From positions 36,001-100,000 of the forward strand of contig MCFG01000187.1 in NCBI GenBank assembly GCA_002104895.1: DNA of 64,000 bases. The letters are read 5' to 3'. Positions 40,820-63,189 of this stretch are shown here, piece by piece (the stretch's first letter is position 1; each line of letters starts with the position of its first letter). The notes under the pieces were generated by a model. It ran no database searches, was not told the DNA's origin, and saw only the letters and a program-made list of their open reading frames with translations. The translations under genes and the position numbers were made by a program. This DNA is from Anaeromyces robustus. Lineage: Eukaryota; Neocallimastigomycota; Neocallimastigomycetes; Neocallimastigales; Neocallimastigaceae.

Positions 40820-41030
40820 ATTTAAAATAAGAAAATATTCGACAGAGTTCTTTTAAATATTTAAAGTATGAAAATATTCGACAAGTTTCTTTCAAATATT
40901 TAAAATAAGTAAAATATTCGACAAGTCTCTTTTAATGTTTAAAATAAAAAAAGATTAACAGCTTTCATTTGAATATTTAAAATAAAGAATATATTCGACA
41001 AATTTCTTCTGAATATTTTAAATAAGGATT
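40820..41030. repeat. 39-bp minisatellite with CpG-containing core
   Basis: Five imperfect copies of a unit of about 39 bp. Each starts with TTTAAAATAAG or a variant and carries the core ATATTCGACAAGTTTCTTTT. The core is best kept in copies 1, 2, 3 and 5; copy 4 is degraded (gattaacagctttcattt). A partial sixth start follows at the 3' end. The conserved TCGACA is notable because CG is very rare in the intergenic DNA. Confidence 0.85.
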
Positions 41031-41737
41031 ACAAAATATGTCATTTCTTTTTTTATTAAATATATATAGAATACTAATTTTATTGTGTTTTAAGAATTAA
41101 ATATAATTATCCAAAAGGACATCTAATTATAAAATATTATCATGTATAATTGTAAGCATAATTATAATTTTCTAGCTATATCATTATAACTGTTTCTATA
41201 ATTTTATTATTTTTTTTATAAAATATTCAAAATAACTTATTTACTATCTATTTATTTATTTATTATTTATTATTTATTTATTTATTATTTATTATCTATT
41301 TATTATTTATTTATTTATTTATTAAAATGTCATTTTTAATAATACATAAAAAAAAACAATTCAATGTTGATCAACCAATAAGATTAATGTATTTATAATT
41401 AAACTATTTGATTAATTTTTTCTATTTCAATATTTTTGAAATATCCTATTTATATTGAATTAACCAATTAATGTATTTCTATATATGATTAAATATATAT
41501 TTATTAAATTCTATTATTTATTCTATCCAACACAATTTTACCAACCAACAAGATTTTAAAGCAGAAAATATTATTAAAAATTGAAAAAATATATTAATAT
41601 CCAATATACATAAAACACTATATTCTGAAGAATAATAAAGAACAGTTATAGAATTATTATATGAAAAATACAGTTTATTTTCCCTACTTATTAATTATTT
41701 ATATTCTTATAAATATATAATACTTTTTATATCTATC

Positions 41738-41772
41738 TATCTATTTATTTATTTATTTATTTATTTATTTGT

Positions 41773-41851
<79 letters not shown>

Positions 41852-41852
41852 T
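41738..41852. repeat. TTTA microsatellite
   Basis: About 28 TTTA units with one interrupting TTTG, in the intergenic region between SEC63 and CDC26. Confidence 0.92.
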
Positions 41853-42403
41853 TAATTTATATTTACTTTTTATTAATAAATTCTAAATATGTATTTTTTT
41901 TTTGTTTTTTTTTTGTTTTTTTGGATTTATATGATATTATCAATATCAATATTTAATTATTTATTTCATTTTAATTCAAAACAAAACAAAAACAAAAATA
42001 GGAAAAAAATGATTAAAAAACGAATCATTAAATTAAAATTTAATCTTTTATTTATTATTGTAATGTTTTCATTCTAAACAAAAAAAAAAAGTTTAAAAAA
42101 ATTTATTAAAAACGATTTTTTATTTCAATAACGTAGTTATATTATTAAAACATGTTTTTTATTAGTTTCTAATAATATGTAATTTTACATATATAATATA
42201 TATGCAAATAAAATTTAATTATTGAATAATATGTTATATTCAATAATAATCATAATTCATTTATATTTTTAAATTTCTACTAATTTTTATCATTACTTTT
42301 TAATGAATTATAGATTATAGTTGATTATTTAATATAATTAACATTACATACTTTTTTTTCACTTTTTTTTTTTACTTTTTTTATAGAAATAATTATAGTA
42401 TAT

Positions 42404-42700
42404 TAGTATATGGAACAGTTAACATTTTTATGTATTAAAAAAAACTATGTAAATCCAATTTGATCAATATTATTATGATTATGTTTTTGCCTTTATCAAA
42501 TCTATATATAATATACATAATAATAAATTACATCTTTATATATATTATATATTATAATATATTAATAGTATTATTTATTATTATAATGAATATTCTATTA
42601 TATATATATGAAACAGTTAATACTTTTATATATATTAAAAAAAGAACCCTTGTAATTCCTTGATGATCAATATTATTATGTTTGTACCTTTATCAAATCT
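42404..42700. repeat. Diverged direct repeat of about 100 bp, offset about 195 bp
   Basis: Copy A (about 42404-42505) contains the elements gaacagttaacatttttatg, gatcaatattattatgatta and cctttatcaaatctatat. Copy B (about 42600-42700) contains gaaacagttaatacttttat, gatcaatattattatgtttg and cctttatcaaatctatact in the same order and spacing. It is presumably an old segmental duplication; no ORF is conserved between the copies. Confidence 0.8.
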
Positions 42701-42877
42701 ATACTCTTATTAATATTATAATATTATAATTATTATAATTTAATAATATAATTATTGTTATTTTAACTAATAATAAATATCATTATGTATATATAATATC
42801 ATAATAGTACTTATTATTATTATTATTATAGATAGTATATTAAAAAAAAAAAAAAAGATTTCCGATATAAAATATTA

Positions 42878-43060
42878 TTAATTTGATTGCATTCCAATTC
42901 TATCATTAACAGATAATTTTTTCCTTTCAACTTTCTTTTGTTTTTCTTGTTTTCTCAAAAAATCAGCTTGTTCTTTAACTTTATTAATTTCTTTCATTTG
43001 TTCATATTCGGTTATATCATCAGCTTTTAATAAAATTGCTGTAGGCTTTCTCTTCATCAT
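42878..43060 (-). CDS. CDC26: Anaphase-promoting complex subunit CDC26/APC12
   Basis: Very small, single-exon protein of 60 residues. It matches the CDC26 family: the N-terminus MMKRKPTAILLKADDITEYE corresponds to the conserved MxRRKPTxxxLKxDDIxEFE segment, which threads through the TPR groove of APC6/Cdc16 and stabilises it. The C-terminus carries the conserved VNDRIG motif (about 51-56). A basic helical linker (about 20-48, KEQADFLRKQEKQKKVERKK) separates the two. The human protein is 85 residues, so this one is shortened in the linker and tail. APC/C is the ubiquitin ligase that drives exit from mitosis. An ATG pair begins the frame; the first is used here. No splice signals are needed. 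It stands alone, with nearly 2 kb of A/T DNA upstream before the divergent SIN3 gene. Assigned by motif; confidence is good despite the size. Confidence 0.88.
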   Translation of the reverse strand: MMKRKPTAILLKADDITEYEQMKEINKVKEQADFLRKQEKQKKVERKKLSVNDRIGMQSN

Positions 43061-43961
43061 TTTTTTATTATAAAGTATAACAATAAATGTTGAATTATTG
43101 AAAAATTCAATAAACTTGTAAAATTATATATTAAAATTATATATATTTTTTTATATCCTACTGATTTCTTTATTAAGAAAAAGAAACTAATATTTGAAAA
43201 TTTACAACTTTACAAACTTTATGTATATTGTTTCTTTTTCAATATCATTTAATAAACAATTTTTTTCCATAATTAATTAATATATATGTAATAATCATGT
43301 GACACATGTCTATATATAAAAAAAAATTATCACCAAAAAAATATATATATAATATAATATTATTATTATTATTATTAATAAAAATTAAATTAATTAGAAT
43401 TAAATACATATCCTTCTAATGTTCTTTATATATTCATAATTGTATAAAAGATAATATATGTAATTATAAGTATATGCATATTAAAGCTAATAAAATATAA
43501 AAATTAAATATTTACAAGGAAAATATTATCAATTTCTTTTAGAGAATAATTATTAAAAATTATAAAACATAAGAATATTATAATTTAAAGGATGATACAT
43601 CAATATTAATTAAAAAATATTTTAAAGACAAATTATTTTATGTTATTTTGATTTTTATTAATTATTAATAAATGAATAATTGAATAAACAAATAAAAAAT
43701 CAATAATGATATATATGCAAATATATATCATTATATAATAAATATAAATATATTAAATATTAAATATGAAAGTATTTTTTAGTATTTAGTTTTTGTGTTT
43801 CAATATATTATTATTTAAAAAACAATATATATATATTCAGTTAATATTATAATATAATATAATATAAATATTTTATATTTATCAAAATAAGAAAAATATA
43901 AAAATTTTAATATATAATTAAAAAATGTATTAAAAAATTTTATTATTTAATTATCAATGAA

Positions 43962-43996
<35 letters not shown>

Positions 43997-45045
43997 ATTT
44001 ATAATTAACTTTTTTATATTTTATTATTTTTTTTTTTATTTTATTTTTTCTATTTTTTACTTTTTTTTTGTAATAAAGTATATTATTTATATTTAGAATA
44101 ATTGTGAAATTTCTGTTTGTAAACTTCAAAAGAAGACATAAAAATAAATATAAATAAATAAACTTACAACATTGATACTCTTTTTAATCCTATATAAAAA
44201 GGATTATTACACAATTATAATAACCATAATGAATATTAAAAAAATATATTTTTGTAAAATATTTTGTTTTTAGTATTTTTTAATGTTATTATATATACAT
44301 ATATATTATATTAAAGAATCATAAGATAATTATAAAATATTATTCAATTAATTTAATGAAATATTAAAAAAGTAAAAGTAAATATTCTTTTTTATATAAT
44401 ATTTTTATACAATATACAATATTAGAATTTAAAAAAGAAAATACTATTAAGGCTTAAATAATATAGCATGATTATTTGAATCTAAAGAACTGTAACTAAT
44501 TATTATTGTTAAAAAAAGAATTAATAAATATCGTTAGTAAATAATAATATGAATAGTAATAAAGAAAAAGAAAAAGTAGTTAAAAAATAAAAAAAAATAA
44601 TAATAAACATTCTAAGAAAAATAATATAAATGGATATAACTAAATATTATTTTTATAATTTGTAATGAATAATACATTTAAAGATTTGAATTATATATAT
44701 AAATTGAATATTAATATCAGTTTTTTTATAAGTTTTTATACAAAATATATATAATTAAATCTTCAATTTTGTTAATATTATTAACCAATAAAAAAATATA
44801 TAAAAAATTTTTATATTTTGTAAATTATTTTTAATAAATAATCAAGTAACTCTTAAATTATTATTTATATATGTTATTTAACCTTCCTGTTTATTATATC
44901 TTTATATAACTATTATAATTTTATTAACATTTAATATAAAAAATATTTAATTAATTATTTAATTATTTATTTTTTTTAGGATATTTTTATAATTTAAACT
45001 ATAATCAATAATTATTTATATATACTCTTACTAAAAAAGGACAAG
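43061..45045. other. Divergent intergenic region CDC26-SIN3
   Basis: About 2 kb of A/T-rich DNA between the divergent CDC26 and SIN3 genes. It presumably holds both promoters. Simple AT runs and a poly-T stretch (43962-43987) are seen, with no coding patch or structured element. Confidence 0.6.
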
Positions 45046-52605
<7,560 letters not shown>

Positions 52606-53780
52606 AAATAATCTAAATTTAAAATCAAAATAATCATTTATATACAATTTAATCACAATAGAATTCATTTCATTTGATTACCATTTTTATAGTTTTTGTT
52701 CTATTTTGTAACACATCTGAATGTATTTCCTTTTTTTTTAAAAAAAAAAAAAAAAAAATCTTATTAAAAATTATATTTATTTCCCTTTTTTTTTTTTTTT
52801 TTTTACCTTTTTGTTATTTTTTTTTTTCTTTTTTCTTATTTCTTATTTCTTATTTCTTATTTCTTATTTCTTATTTCTTTTTTAAAAAAATAAAAATATT
52901 TATTAAATAATTCATTATAAATAGTTTGTATCAAAAAATATATTTTAATTATTAATTACAAGTATAACATATTTAAATATATACATCACTTTTTTTTAAC
53001 TTCTCTTTGTAAATTTATTTAATATAAATAATAAATAAAATAATAATAATAATAATAAAAAATTAACATATAATAAATATTTGATATAGTAAAACAAATA
53101 TAAATAAAATAAAAAGTTATTATATTTTCACTTTTTTTTTTATTAAATTATTTATTTCAAAATATTTTATTTTGTATTATATTTATAAATTATTTTCATA
53201 TATATAAATAGTGAGAGAAACGGTAAAAAAATTAATTCCAAAAGAATTTTATTAAGAAAAAAAAAAAAAAAATACATTATAATTATAATAATAAAAATAT
53301 AGATATAAAAATTATTTATTATATAAAATAAAACCTTTTGTGTATATATATTTTTTTTTATATAATTAATAATAAAATATATAAATATATATCTTTAGCA
53401 TTAAATAAAAAAAATAATTATTATATATATATATATATTCTTTTATTATTATTTTTCTCTTATTTCTTTTTTTTTTCTTTTTTATTAAAAATCTATAATT
53501 ATAATAATAATTTTTTTTAAAAAATTTTAATATTTAATTTTATTTTTTTTTTTACTTTTAAATTTTTTTATATTATTAAAATTTAACCGATGATGATTGG
53601 TTAAAAATCAATTTTTTAATTTTTTTTTTTTTTAAAAAAAATATTATTATAATTTAAATATTTAAGTAAAAGTATTTTGAAATTAAGGACAAAAAAATTT
53701 TTTTTATTGAAATTATTATAATCAAATTATTTTTTTGATTTTTTTTATATACCATTAATTTATAAATAATAATATAAATC
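52606..53780. other. Intergenic spacer SIN3-RLP24
   Basis: About 1.2 kb of A/T DNA. It includes a TTTCTTA pentamer-like tandem (cttatttcttatttcttatt, 52832-52877) and poly-A/poly-T runs. It should hold the SIN3 3' end and the RLP24 promoter. No coding patch was seen; the Phe- and Tyr-rich open frames are low-complexity artefacts. Confidence 0.6.
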
Positions 53781-55074
53781 ATGCGTTTAGAGAAGTGTTA
53801 CTTCTGTTCGTCCACTATATATCCAGGACATGGTATTACATTTGTTCGTAATGATAGTAAGGTATAAATCAGAACAATTTCAAAATTGGAAATTTTTGAT
53901 TAATAATTTTTTATGAAAGAAAATCTATAGTCAAAGTACTATTTATGTTTTAAAATTTCAATTATAATCAATATAAAGTTTTATAAAAAAAAATAATCAA
54001 TAATCAAAATAATATTTAAACCATAAATATTTTAAATAAATAGAAATAAAGAATAAAATGAACATTAAAGTATAATTAAATAATTTCAAATTTTAGATTT
54101 CAATTATAATCAATATAAGTTTTATAAAAAATATCAATAATCAAAATAATATAAAAAATATAATTATTTTAAACAAATAAAAATAAAATATATAAAATAT
54201 AAAAGTAGAATTAATTAGATAATTTCAAATTATAGATTTTAATAATAGATAAGTTTGTTAATTTAAATAATTATTTCTTTTTTTGGAATAAAAAATAATT
54301 TTATTAAATATAATAATTAATATAATTATTTTAAATAAATAAAAATATAAAATATAAAAGTAAAATTAATTAGATAATTTCAAATTATAGATTTTAATAA
54401 TAGAAAAGTTTGTTAATTTAAACAATTATTATTATTTTTTTTTTGGAATAAAAAATAATTTTATTAAATATAATTATTAAATTATTGATAACATAATATT
54501 TGAATATTAATAGGTATTTAGATTTTGTCGTTCAAAATGCCATAAATCCTTTAAGATGAAGCGTAATCCAAGAAAGGTCCGTTGGACTAAGGCATTCAGA
54601 AAAGCCGCTGGAAAGGAAATGGTTATTGTAAGTATAATAAATTTTTATTTAATAATAAATTAATATAAAATATATTTATTAATTAAAAAAATATATATAT
54701 ATATTTATATAATAAAAAAAATTTGTAACTTTTTTTAATAATTAATATAAATAATAAAATAAAAAATAACTAAATTTTATCATTAGGATTCTACATTTGA
54801 ATTTGAAAAGCGTCGTAACATTCCAGTTCGTTATGATCGTGATATGATGGCTACTACCTTAAAGGCTATGAAGAGAGTACAAGAAATTCGTCAACGTCGT
54901 GAAAGAGTATTCTACAAGAACAGAATGAAGGGAAAGAGAGAACACGAAAGACAACAAAATATCAAAACTATCAAAAAGAATGTCGAGCTTATTTCAGGTC
55001 CAACACTCAAGGCCAAAGAATTATTACAAAAAATATCAGAAAAGGAAACAAAAACCGAAATGGATTTATCATAA
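53781..55074 (+). CDS. RLP24: 60S ribosome biogenesis protein Rlp24 (RSL24D1)
   Basis: L24e-like assembly factor that occupies the L24 site on nuclear pre-60S particles and recruits the AAA-ATPase Drg1/Afg2 in yeast. Exons: 53781-53861, 54514-54627, 54787-55074, giving 160 aa. The N-terminal TRASH/L24e zinc motif is clear: [18 protein letters not shown] with Cys6 and Cys9, then [20 protein letters not shown] with Cys32 and Cys36. [16 protein letters not shown] (about 49-64) and [16 protein letters not shown] separate this family from true ribosomal L24. A basic coiled region follows ([13 protein letters not shown]). The protein is about as long as human RSL24D1 (163) and shorter than yeast Rlp24 (199), whose C-terminal extension is missing. 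Intron 1 is long (652 bp) and internally duplicated. The 76-codon frame from 54844 is only the end of exon 3. Confidence 0.96.
53880..54480. repeat. Duplicated blocks inside RLP24 intron 1
   Basis: A block of about 150 bp at roughly 54185-54335 (aattagataatttcaaatta, then gtttgttaatttaa and ggaataaaaaataattttat) is repeated at about 54345-54480 with small changes. A more diverged pair upstream shares tttcaattataatcaatata (about 53956 and 54099). The intron therefore grew by repeated local duplication. Confidence 0.85.
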
Positions 55075-55749
55075 ACTTTTTATTCATTATATAAAAACAA
55101 TTAAATTGGAATTATACAATTAGTATAAAATAATAATAATAATAGAAGAAATATATTTATTTATATATAAAATTTATTTGAAATGTATTTATTAATTTAT
55201 GTTTTAAGTTAATTATTTTAATTAGTAATCATCAATCTAATAATAAATTGAAAATCTGATTTATTTATTTTTTTCTTTAAATTTAAAAAGAATAGAAAAA
55301 AAATTTTCCTAATAATTATTTTATTATTCAATTTATTGTTTACTTCTTTAAAAAAAGAAAGAAAAAAAAATTAAAATAAAATATAATCAAAATTAATAAA
55401 CAAAATTATATAATTAATATTATTAAAAATATGAACTATTAAAATAAATGACTTTAATATATTATTATAATTATGGTTAATATATTCTTATAATTATGGT
55501 TTCTCTTTTATTTTTTATTTTATTTTATTTATTATATTAATCAAATTGATAAAGTTTATTATATTATTAAAAGTAATGACTTATTTTAAACTAAATTCTC
55601 AAAAATATAATAAAATAATAGAATAAATATGAAAAAGTTATGCTCATTTCAATTATCTTTATTATCTATTAAAAAAATTTTTTTTATATTTAAATAATTG
55701 TTAATCGATATGTTAATAATATTTTATTTATTAATTACTAATTTATTTC

Positions 55750-55814
<65 letters not shown>

Positions 55815-55870
55815 GTATTACTCATATCATAATAATAAAAGATAAAATTTAAAGACATTTTCTAATTAAA

Positions 55871-55906
<36 letters not shown>

Positions 55907-56076
55907 TATATTATTATAATATATATTATATTATATATTCACACTATAATATAATAAATCTTTATATAATACATTTTTTTAATATGACATGATTATTTAA
56001 ACTCATTAAATATTTAATGAGTATTTACGGTTAAATAAAAAAAATTTTTTTTTCTAAAATATAGTCATTAATTATG
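55075..56076. other. Convergent gap RLP24-TFIIE alpha
   Basis: About 1 kb of A/T DNA between two 3' ends. It contains an ATT tract (55752-55814), a poly-A run (55870-55903) and no coding patch. Confidence 0.65.
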
Positions 56077-58506
<2,430 letters not shown>

Positions 58507-58723
58507 TTTTTATTTTATTTTTTATTTTTATATATATTCTATTATTATTATTGTTATTGTTATTATAATTATAATTAAATATATATCTCTTTATAAAAAT
58601 AATTTTATTTAATTATATTATTATTATAATAATAATTTATAAAATGTTGGTGATTTTTTATTATAATTTTATTGTAAAAATATAATAATTGTTATTAAAT
58701 TAAAATTTAATTATATATTATTG

Positions 58724-58768
<45 letters not shown>

Positions 58769-59055
58769 ATAAATATCTTATTGTTTTTAATTATTGTTTT
58801 AAAGATTTTTTTAATTTTTATAAATATTAATAGAAATCAAATTCTAATTTATGGGTATTATATTATTTTTTTAAATTTATAATATTAAAAAAATTATATA
58901 TGGTATTATTAATATTCTATTAATATTACTATAATTATAATTGATTTTTATTATTATATATAATAATAATAATATAAAATCTAAGTAAAAATTATAATAT
59001 AAAATTAAATTTTTAAAAATTAAAATGAAGAAGAAAAGAGAAATCAAGTATAAAT

Positions 59056-59115
<60 letters not shown>

Positions 59116-59984
59116 AAAAAAAAGTATATTATTAACAATACATCCTTCAAATTAAAAAAAAATAATTGTAAATAAAAAAGAATAAAATATATTATAATTT
59201 TAAAATTTCATCATCTATAAATGAATTTTATTGATTGTTTAATTATTTAAATTATTTTATTTTTTTTCTAATTTACGTAATATAATATATTTAAACAATA
59301 TATTCTATAATCTATTTAGAAAATGATTTATTAATTTTTTTAATTAAAAAATAGCAATTTTATTTTATTATTATTATTATTATTATTATAATATAATTTA
59401 TATATATATATATATTTTTAAATATATATATATATATTGTATTATTATTTAATACAATTTTTAAAATAATCAGTTAGAATGTTATTTTTAAAGGTTTTCT
59501 TTCTAATTATTTTAGGAATCAAAAATACTTAAATGATTATTACAAAATAAAATCAAAATATGCAAAATAAATGAAAAAAAAAATAAAAATAAAAATAAAA
59601 ATAAAATAAAAAAATAAAAAAAAAAAAAATTAATAAAAAAAAATTTTTTTAAATAGATATTAATCCTTTTAATTATAATTATAAAAATTATTGTATGAAT
59701 TTAGATATATATTCAAAGCATTTAAATAATATATATAAATAAAGTTTATTATTTATGTTCAATATAAAAAATAAATATAATTACATAATAAAATAAATTG
59801 TAATATTACAGAAATAATTTTTATTATTTATTATAAATTATAGTAAAATTTTAAATAATATAAAAGAAAAAAGGTAAAGAAAATGTAATGAAAATGGATA
59901 AAAGAATTAAAGAAGTTTAAAAAAAATAAAAATAAACACTAACAATATTTAAAATATAATTAAATTATATAGAGAGAAAAATTA
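58507..59984. other. Intergenic spacer TFIIE alpha-PUS7
   Basis: About 1.5 kb of simple A/T DNA between two minus-strand genes. It includes an ATT tract (58731-58766) and a 55-nt poly-T (59057-59111). No coding patch, hairpin with mixed bases, or RNA gene was seen. Confidence 0.65.
59057..59111. repeat. Poly-T tract of 55 nt
   Basis: Uninterrupted homopolymer upstream of the TFIIE-alpha gene on the + strand (poly-A on the coding strand). It is one of the longest mononucleotide runs in the window. Confidence 0.92.
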
Positions 59985-61342
59985 TTAATAATCTATAGAT
60001 TCTCCATTTTCTTTTAAACTCTTAATAGATGTATCCATTTTAGTTACTTCTCTTAATGCCATTGTAGCATAGCTTGAAGAAGGTAAAGAAAATGATATTT
60101 GTAAAGCTTTGAATTTTCCATCTTTAAATTTATCAATAAATATAATAATATATATTTTATTAATAATAATATAATGAAATTATTACTTAAAACATTATTT
60201 GTATTAATACTTACTGGGAATATTAGTTGGAGCTTGTTTTCCGTTAATAATATCTAAATCTGATATTGCAAGATCTGCATCTTCATCATTATAACCGATA
60301 ACAGACCTTTTAATTTTTTTTTTTTTTTTACAATTAGTATATAAAATTACATTATAAAATTGTATAATTAAATAAATTAAATATATATATAATACCATTC
60401 AACGTTTCCAGGCTTAACAATTAATTTGCGATAGCTTCCTGGAAGGAAATACTCTCTATTTTTAAATATGCAAATAAATTAAGAATCAAGCATCAAACAA
60501 ATTATATATATTTGCATTTATATATATACCTATTAACAGTTTTCATATCCTTTGGATTTATACCATCTTTCTTTAATAATTTTTCATAATAATCTTTTAT
60601 TTCGTTGTCCGGATAAATAATATCATGGCCAGGCATTGGTAATACAATATCATAAATTGAATATTTATTAATATTTTCTGATGTAATAATATCAGGTCTT
60701 TCTTTATGTTGATTTCTTTTTTTTTTATCATCCATTGATTTTTGCTTTTCCTCAGTAATAACAAGATCACCAACAGCAGGCTTATAACCATATTTTTCAA
60801 TATGATAAGTGGCAGCCATGTTCCAAATATAACTTTGATATGCATGAACATACATCATTCTAAGATTTCTTGGTATCTATTATAAGAAATATTAAATATA
60901 CAAATATATATATAAATATTTTTTATAATATTGCATAACTATATAATATTTTAATATTTTCATACATTAAGAAGTGCATTACTATAAACGTTTGTTTGTC
61001 CCATTTTTTCAAACGTTCTTAAAATTGCACTTTCAGCTGTACAATTTTTTGGCATTTCTTCTAATGCTTTTTTAGGATCATGTGTTTCTTTCCATATTCT
61101 TCTTGCTTTATTAACTTTGTCACTCTCTATTAAAAATTATAATGATAATAATGATAATGATAATAATGATAATGATAATAATGATAATGATAATAATGAT
61201 AATGATAATAATGATAATGATGATAATGATAATGATAATAATTATATAATAATAATTATATAATAATAATAATAGAATTAATTTCTATATATTACTAATA
61301 AAAATTTTAGTAATATCAATTAAACATTATTAATTAATATAT

Positions 61343-61394
<52 letters not shown>

Positions 61395-63189
61395 CCTATT
61401 TTTTCCATTAATATTAAGTCCACAGCTTTCTTCCAATTTTTTTTTAATATTACTTTTCCAATTTCATATGTTGGTAATGAAGTTGTACCAAATCTTTGCA
61501 TTCCAAAATAATTTAAAAACCCAATATTTTTCAAAGAACTTATTGCATCATCAATAATATTTATATTATCAACTGAGAGTTTACTTTTACAAAATATAAA
61601 ATAAATAAAAAAATAAATAAAAATATGAAAAAATAAAAAATAAGTAAATTGAATATATTTCTTTATACAATAAAGTATTTATTAAAATTTAAAATTTACC
61701 GTAAAACTATATTAAATAAATTTCCTTTAAGATCTCCAAGTTTTAATCCACGTTTCACAAATTTAAAATTACCTAATTGAATACCTTGGGCTAATAAATT
61801 TTTATTTGCTTTCTCAATTTTTTCAGGTGTCATATGATATCCTGTTACATTTTGAACAGTAATTCCACGTTTATCTTTTGTTCCCGCTATACCAAAACAT
61901 TTTGGTGTTGAACTATTGATAAATTAAAAGTTAAAAAAAAAATTATTATACAATATTTTTATCATGCTTTTTTGGGGGTTTAATGTGTATTGTATAATAA
62001 TTGTAAAAAAAAACAAAAAAAAAAAAAAAAAAAAAAGTATTTATTACTATAATGTATATGCAATAATATTAATGGCATTCATGGTCTCTTTATTGGATTT
62101 ATACATAGTAAATTGACAAAATTCACCACCCAATTGTTTCCAATAGTTGTTTCCTTTTTGTGAAGAACGCATATCAGTTCCTTTACCATTCGCCCAATGA
62201 ATACTAATTTTAACAGTATCCCTTTTAGTCTCCGTTTCTATTCTATTAGAAAAATGTTTTCTAAAAAATTGATGAAGTTTTGTTCTCTCATCCTTGTTAG
62301 GAATATCCTTTATTCAAAATTATTTATATAATAAATAAACTTAATGATATACTTTATTTAAAAATTATATTTATAAGTATATATTACTTCAGTAGTAACA
62401 ATAGAATCATCTTTTCCATTTGCATTAACAATTTTTTTAATTTGCTCAATTATATCGTTATTTTTAATATAATTCTTCAGTGATTCAAATGCTCTATTAT
62501 CCTTTTCTTCTTGTGATAAATTTTCATCTATTTCAATTTCTTCTTCCTTAATAAAAAAAAAAAATTAGATTTATTCATCAGAAAAAATATATATAGATAG
62601 ATAGATATTTATATATTTATATATACTTTTTTTTCAACTTCAAGACTTGTTAAATGAACAATATTTCCTTTTTCATCTATTTCATTTACAAGAAAATCAT
62701 TATATCTTAACGACATAAAGAATAAATTATATTTTTTAATATATATTTAATATATATTTAATATATATTAATAAAATATTTTTCATATGTTATAAATATT
62801 TTCAAATAATTACAAGATACCTTTGTTTTAAAGAAACTGTAAAACCTGGATTCGTATTATTGATAAATTTTAAAATTCCTACATCTTTCTCATAGGGAAA
62901 ATCATTTTTAAAATCATTGGATTTCTTTAAAGAATCTAAAGCATCATTATTTATTATGATTGAATCACTTTTTACTTTTTTATCAGGATTTGAAGCGGTT
63001 ATAATACTTTCTCCTCTATTATAGAAAGAAGAAAATTTAATAATAAAAATTAAAAAAGTATTTTTAAAAATATTTATATATTATTTTATATTAAAATTAC
63101 TACCATATATATTATTATAAGATATATATATATATGGTATAATAATATTTCTAATTTTACCTTTTCCTTTTATTATCTGAATCTTCCAT
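59985..63189 (-). CDS. PUS7: tRNA/RNA pseudouridine synthase Pus7 (TruD family)
   Basis: Converts uridine to pseudouridine in tRNA (position 13 and others), U2 snRNA and mRNA in yeast. Exons: 63189-63161, 63015-62821, 62705-62627, 62546-62388, 62307-62048, 61912-61700, 61583-61393, 61126-60966, 60876-60530, 60455-60396, 60306-60215, 60121-59985, giving 640 aa (yeast 676). The catalytic motif [11 protein letters not shown] carries the TruD aspartate at Asp254 (yeast Asp256). Other family signatures: [18 protein letters not shown] (about 76-93), [25 protein letters not shown], and FLPGSYRKL near the C-terminus. An acidic insert ([16 protein letters not shown]) follows the N-terminal part. The start lies 235 bp from the divergent condensin gene. 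The exon 7 donor sits in a run of 45 T, and intron 7 also holds a TAATGA repeat. The family call is secure. Confidence 0.96.
61140..61240. repeat. Higher-order TAATGA/TAATAATGA repeat in PUS7 intron 7
   Basis: Alternating gataat and gataataat units produce an imperfect 15-bp higher-order repeat over about 100 bp. It lies next to the exon 8 acceptor of PUS7 and differs from the plain ATT tracts elsewhere. Confidence 0.88.
61347..61391. repeat. 45-nt poly-A (poly-T after the PUS7 exon 7 donor)
   Basis: On the coding strand the intron begins with g followed by 45 T, so the donor is GTTTTT. The homopolymer therefore touches the splice site. Confidence 0.9.

Larger units (their letters stand above)
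39630..42877. other. Intergenic region with minisatellite and duplications
   Basis: About 3.2 kb between the SEC63 start and the CDC26 stop, both on the minus strand. It contains a 39-bp minisatellite (40820-41030), a long TTTA tract (41738-41852) and a spaced duplication (42404-42700). Short open frames at 41889 and 42460 are A/T-driven and not credible genes. Confidence 0.6.

Noticed and set aside
40820-41030. CRISPR-like array
   Set aside because: The units are directly tandem with no unique spacers, and the host is a eukaryote; it is a minisatellite.
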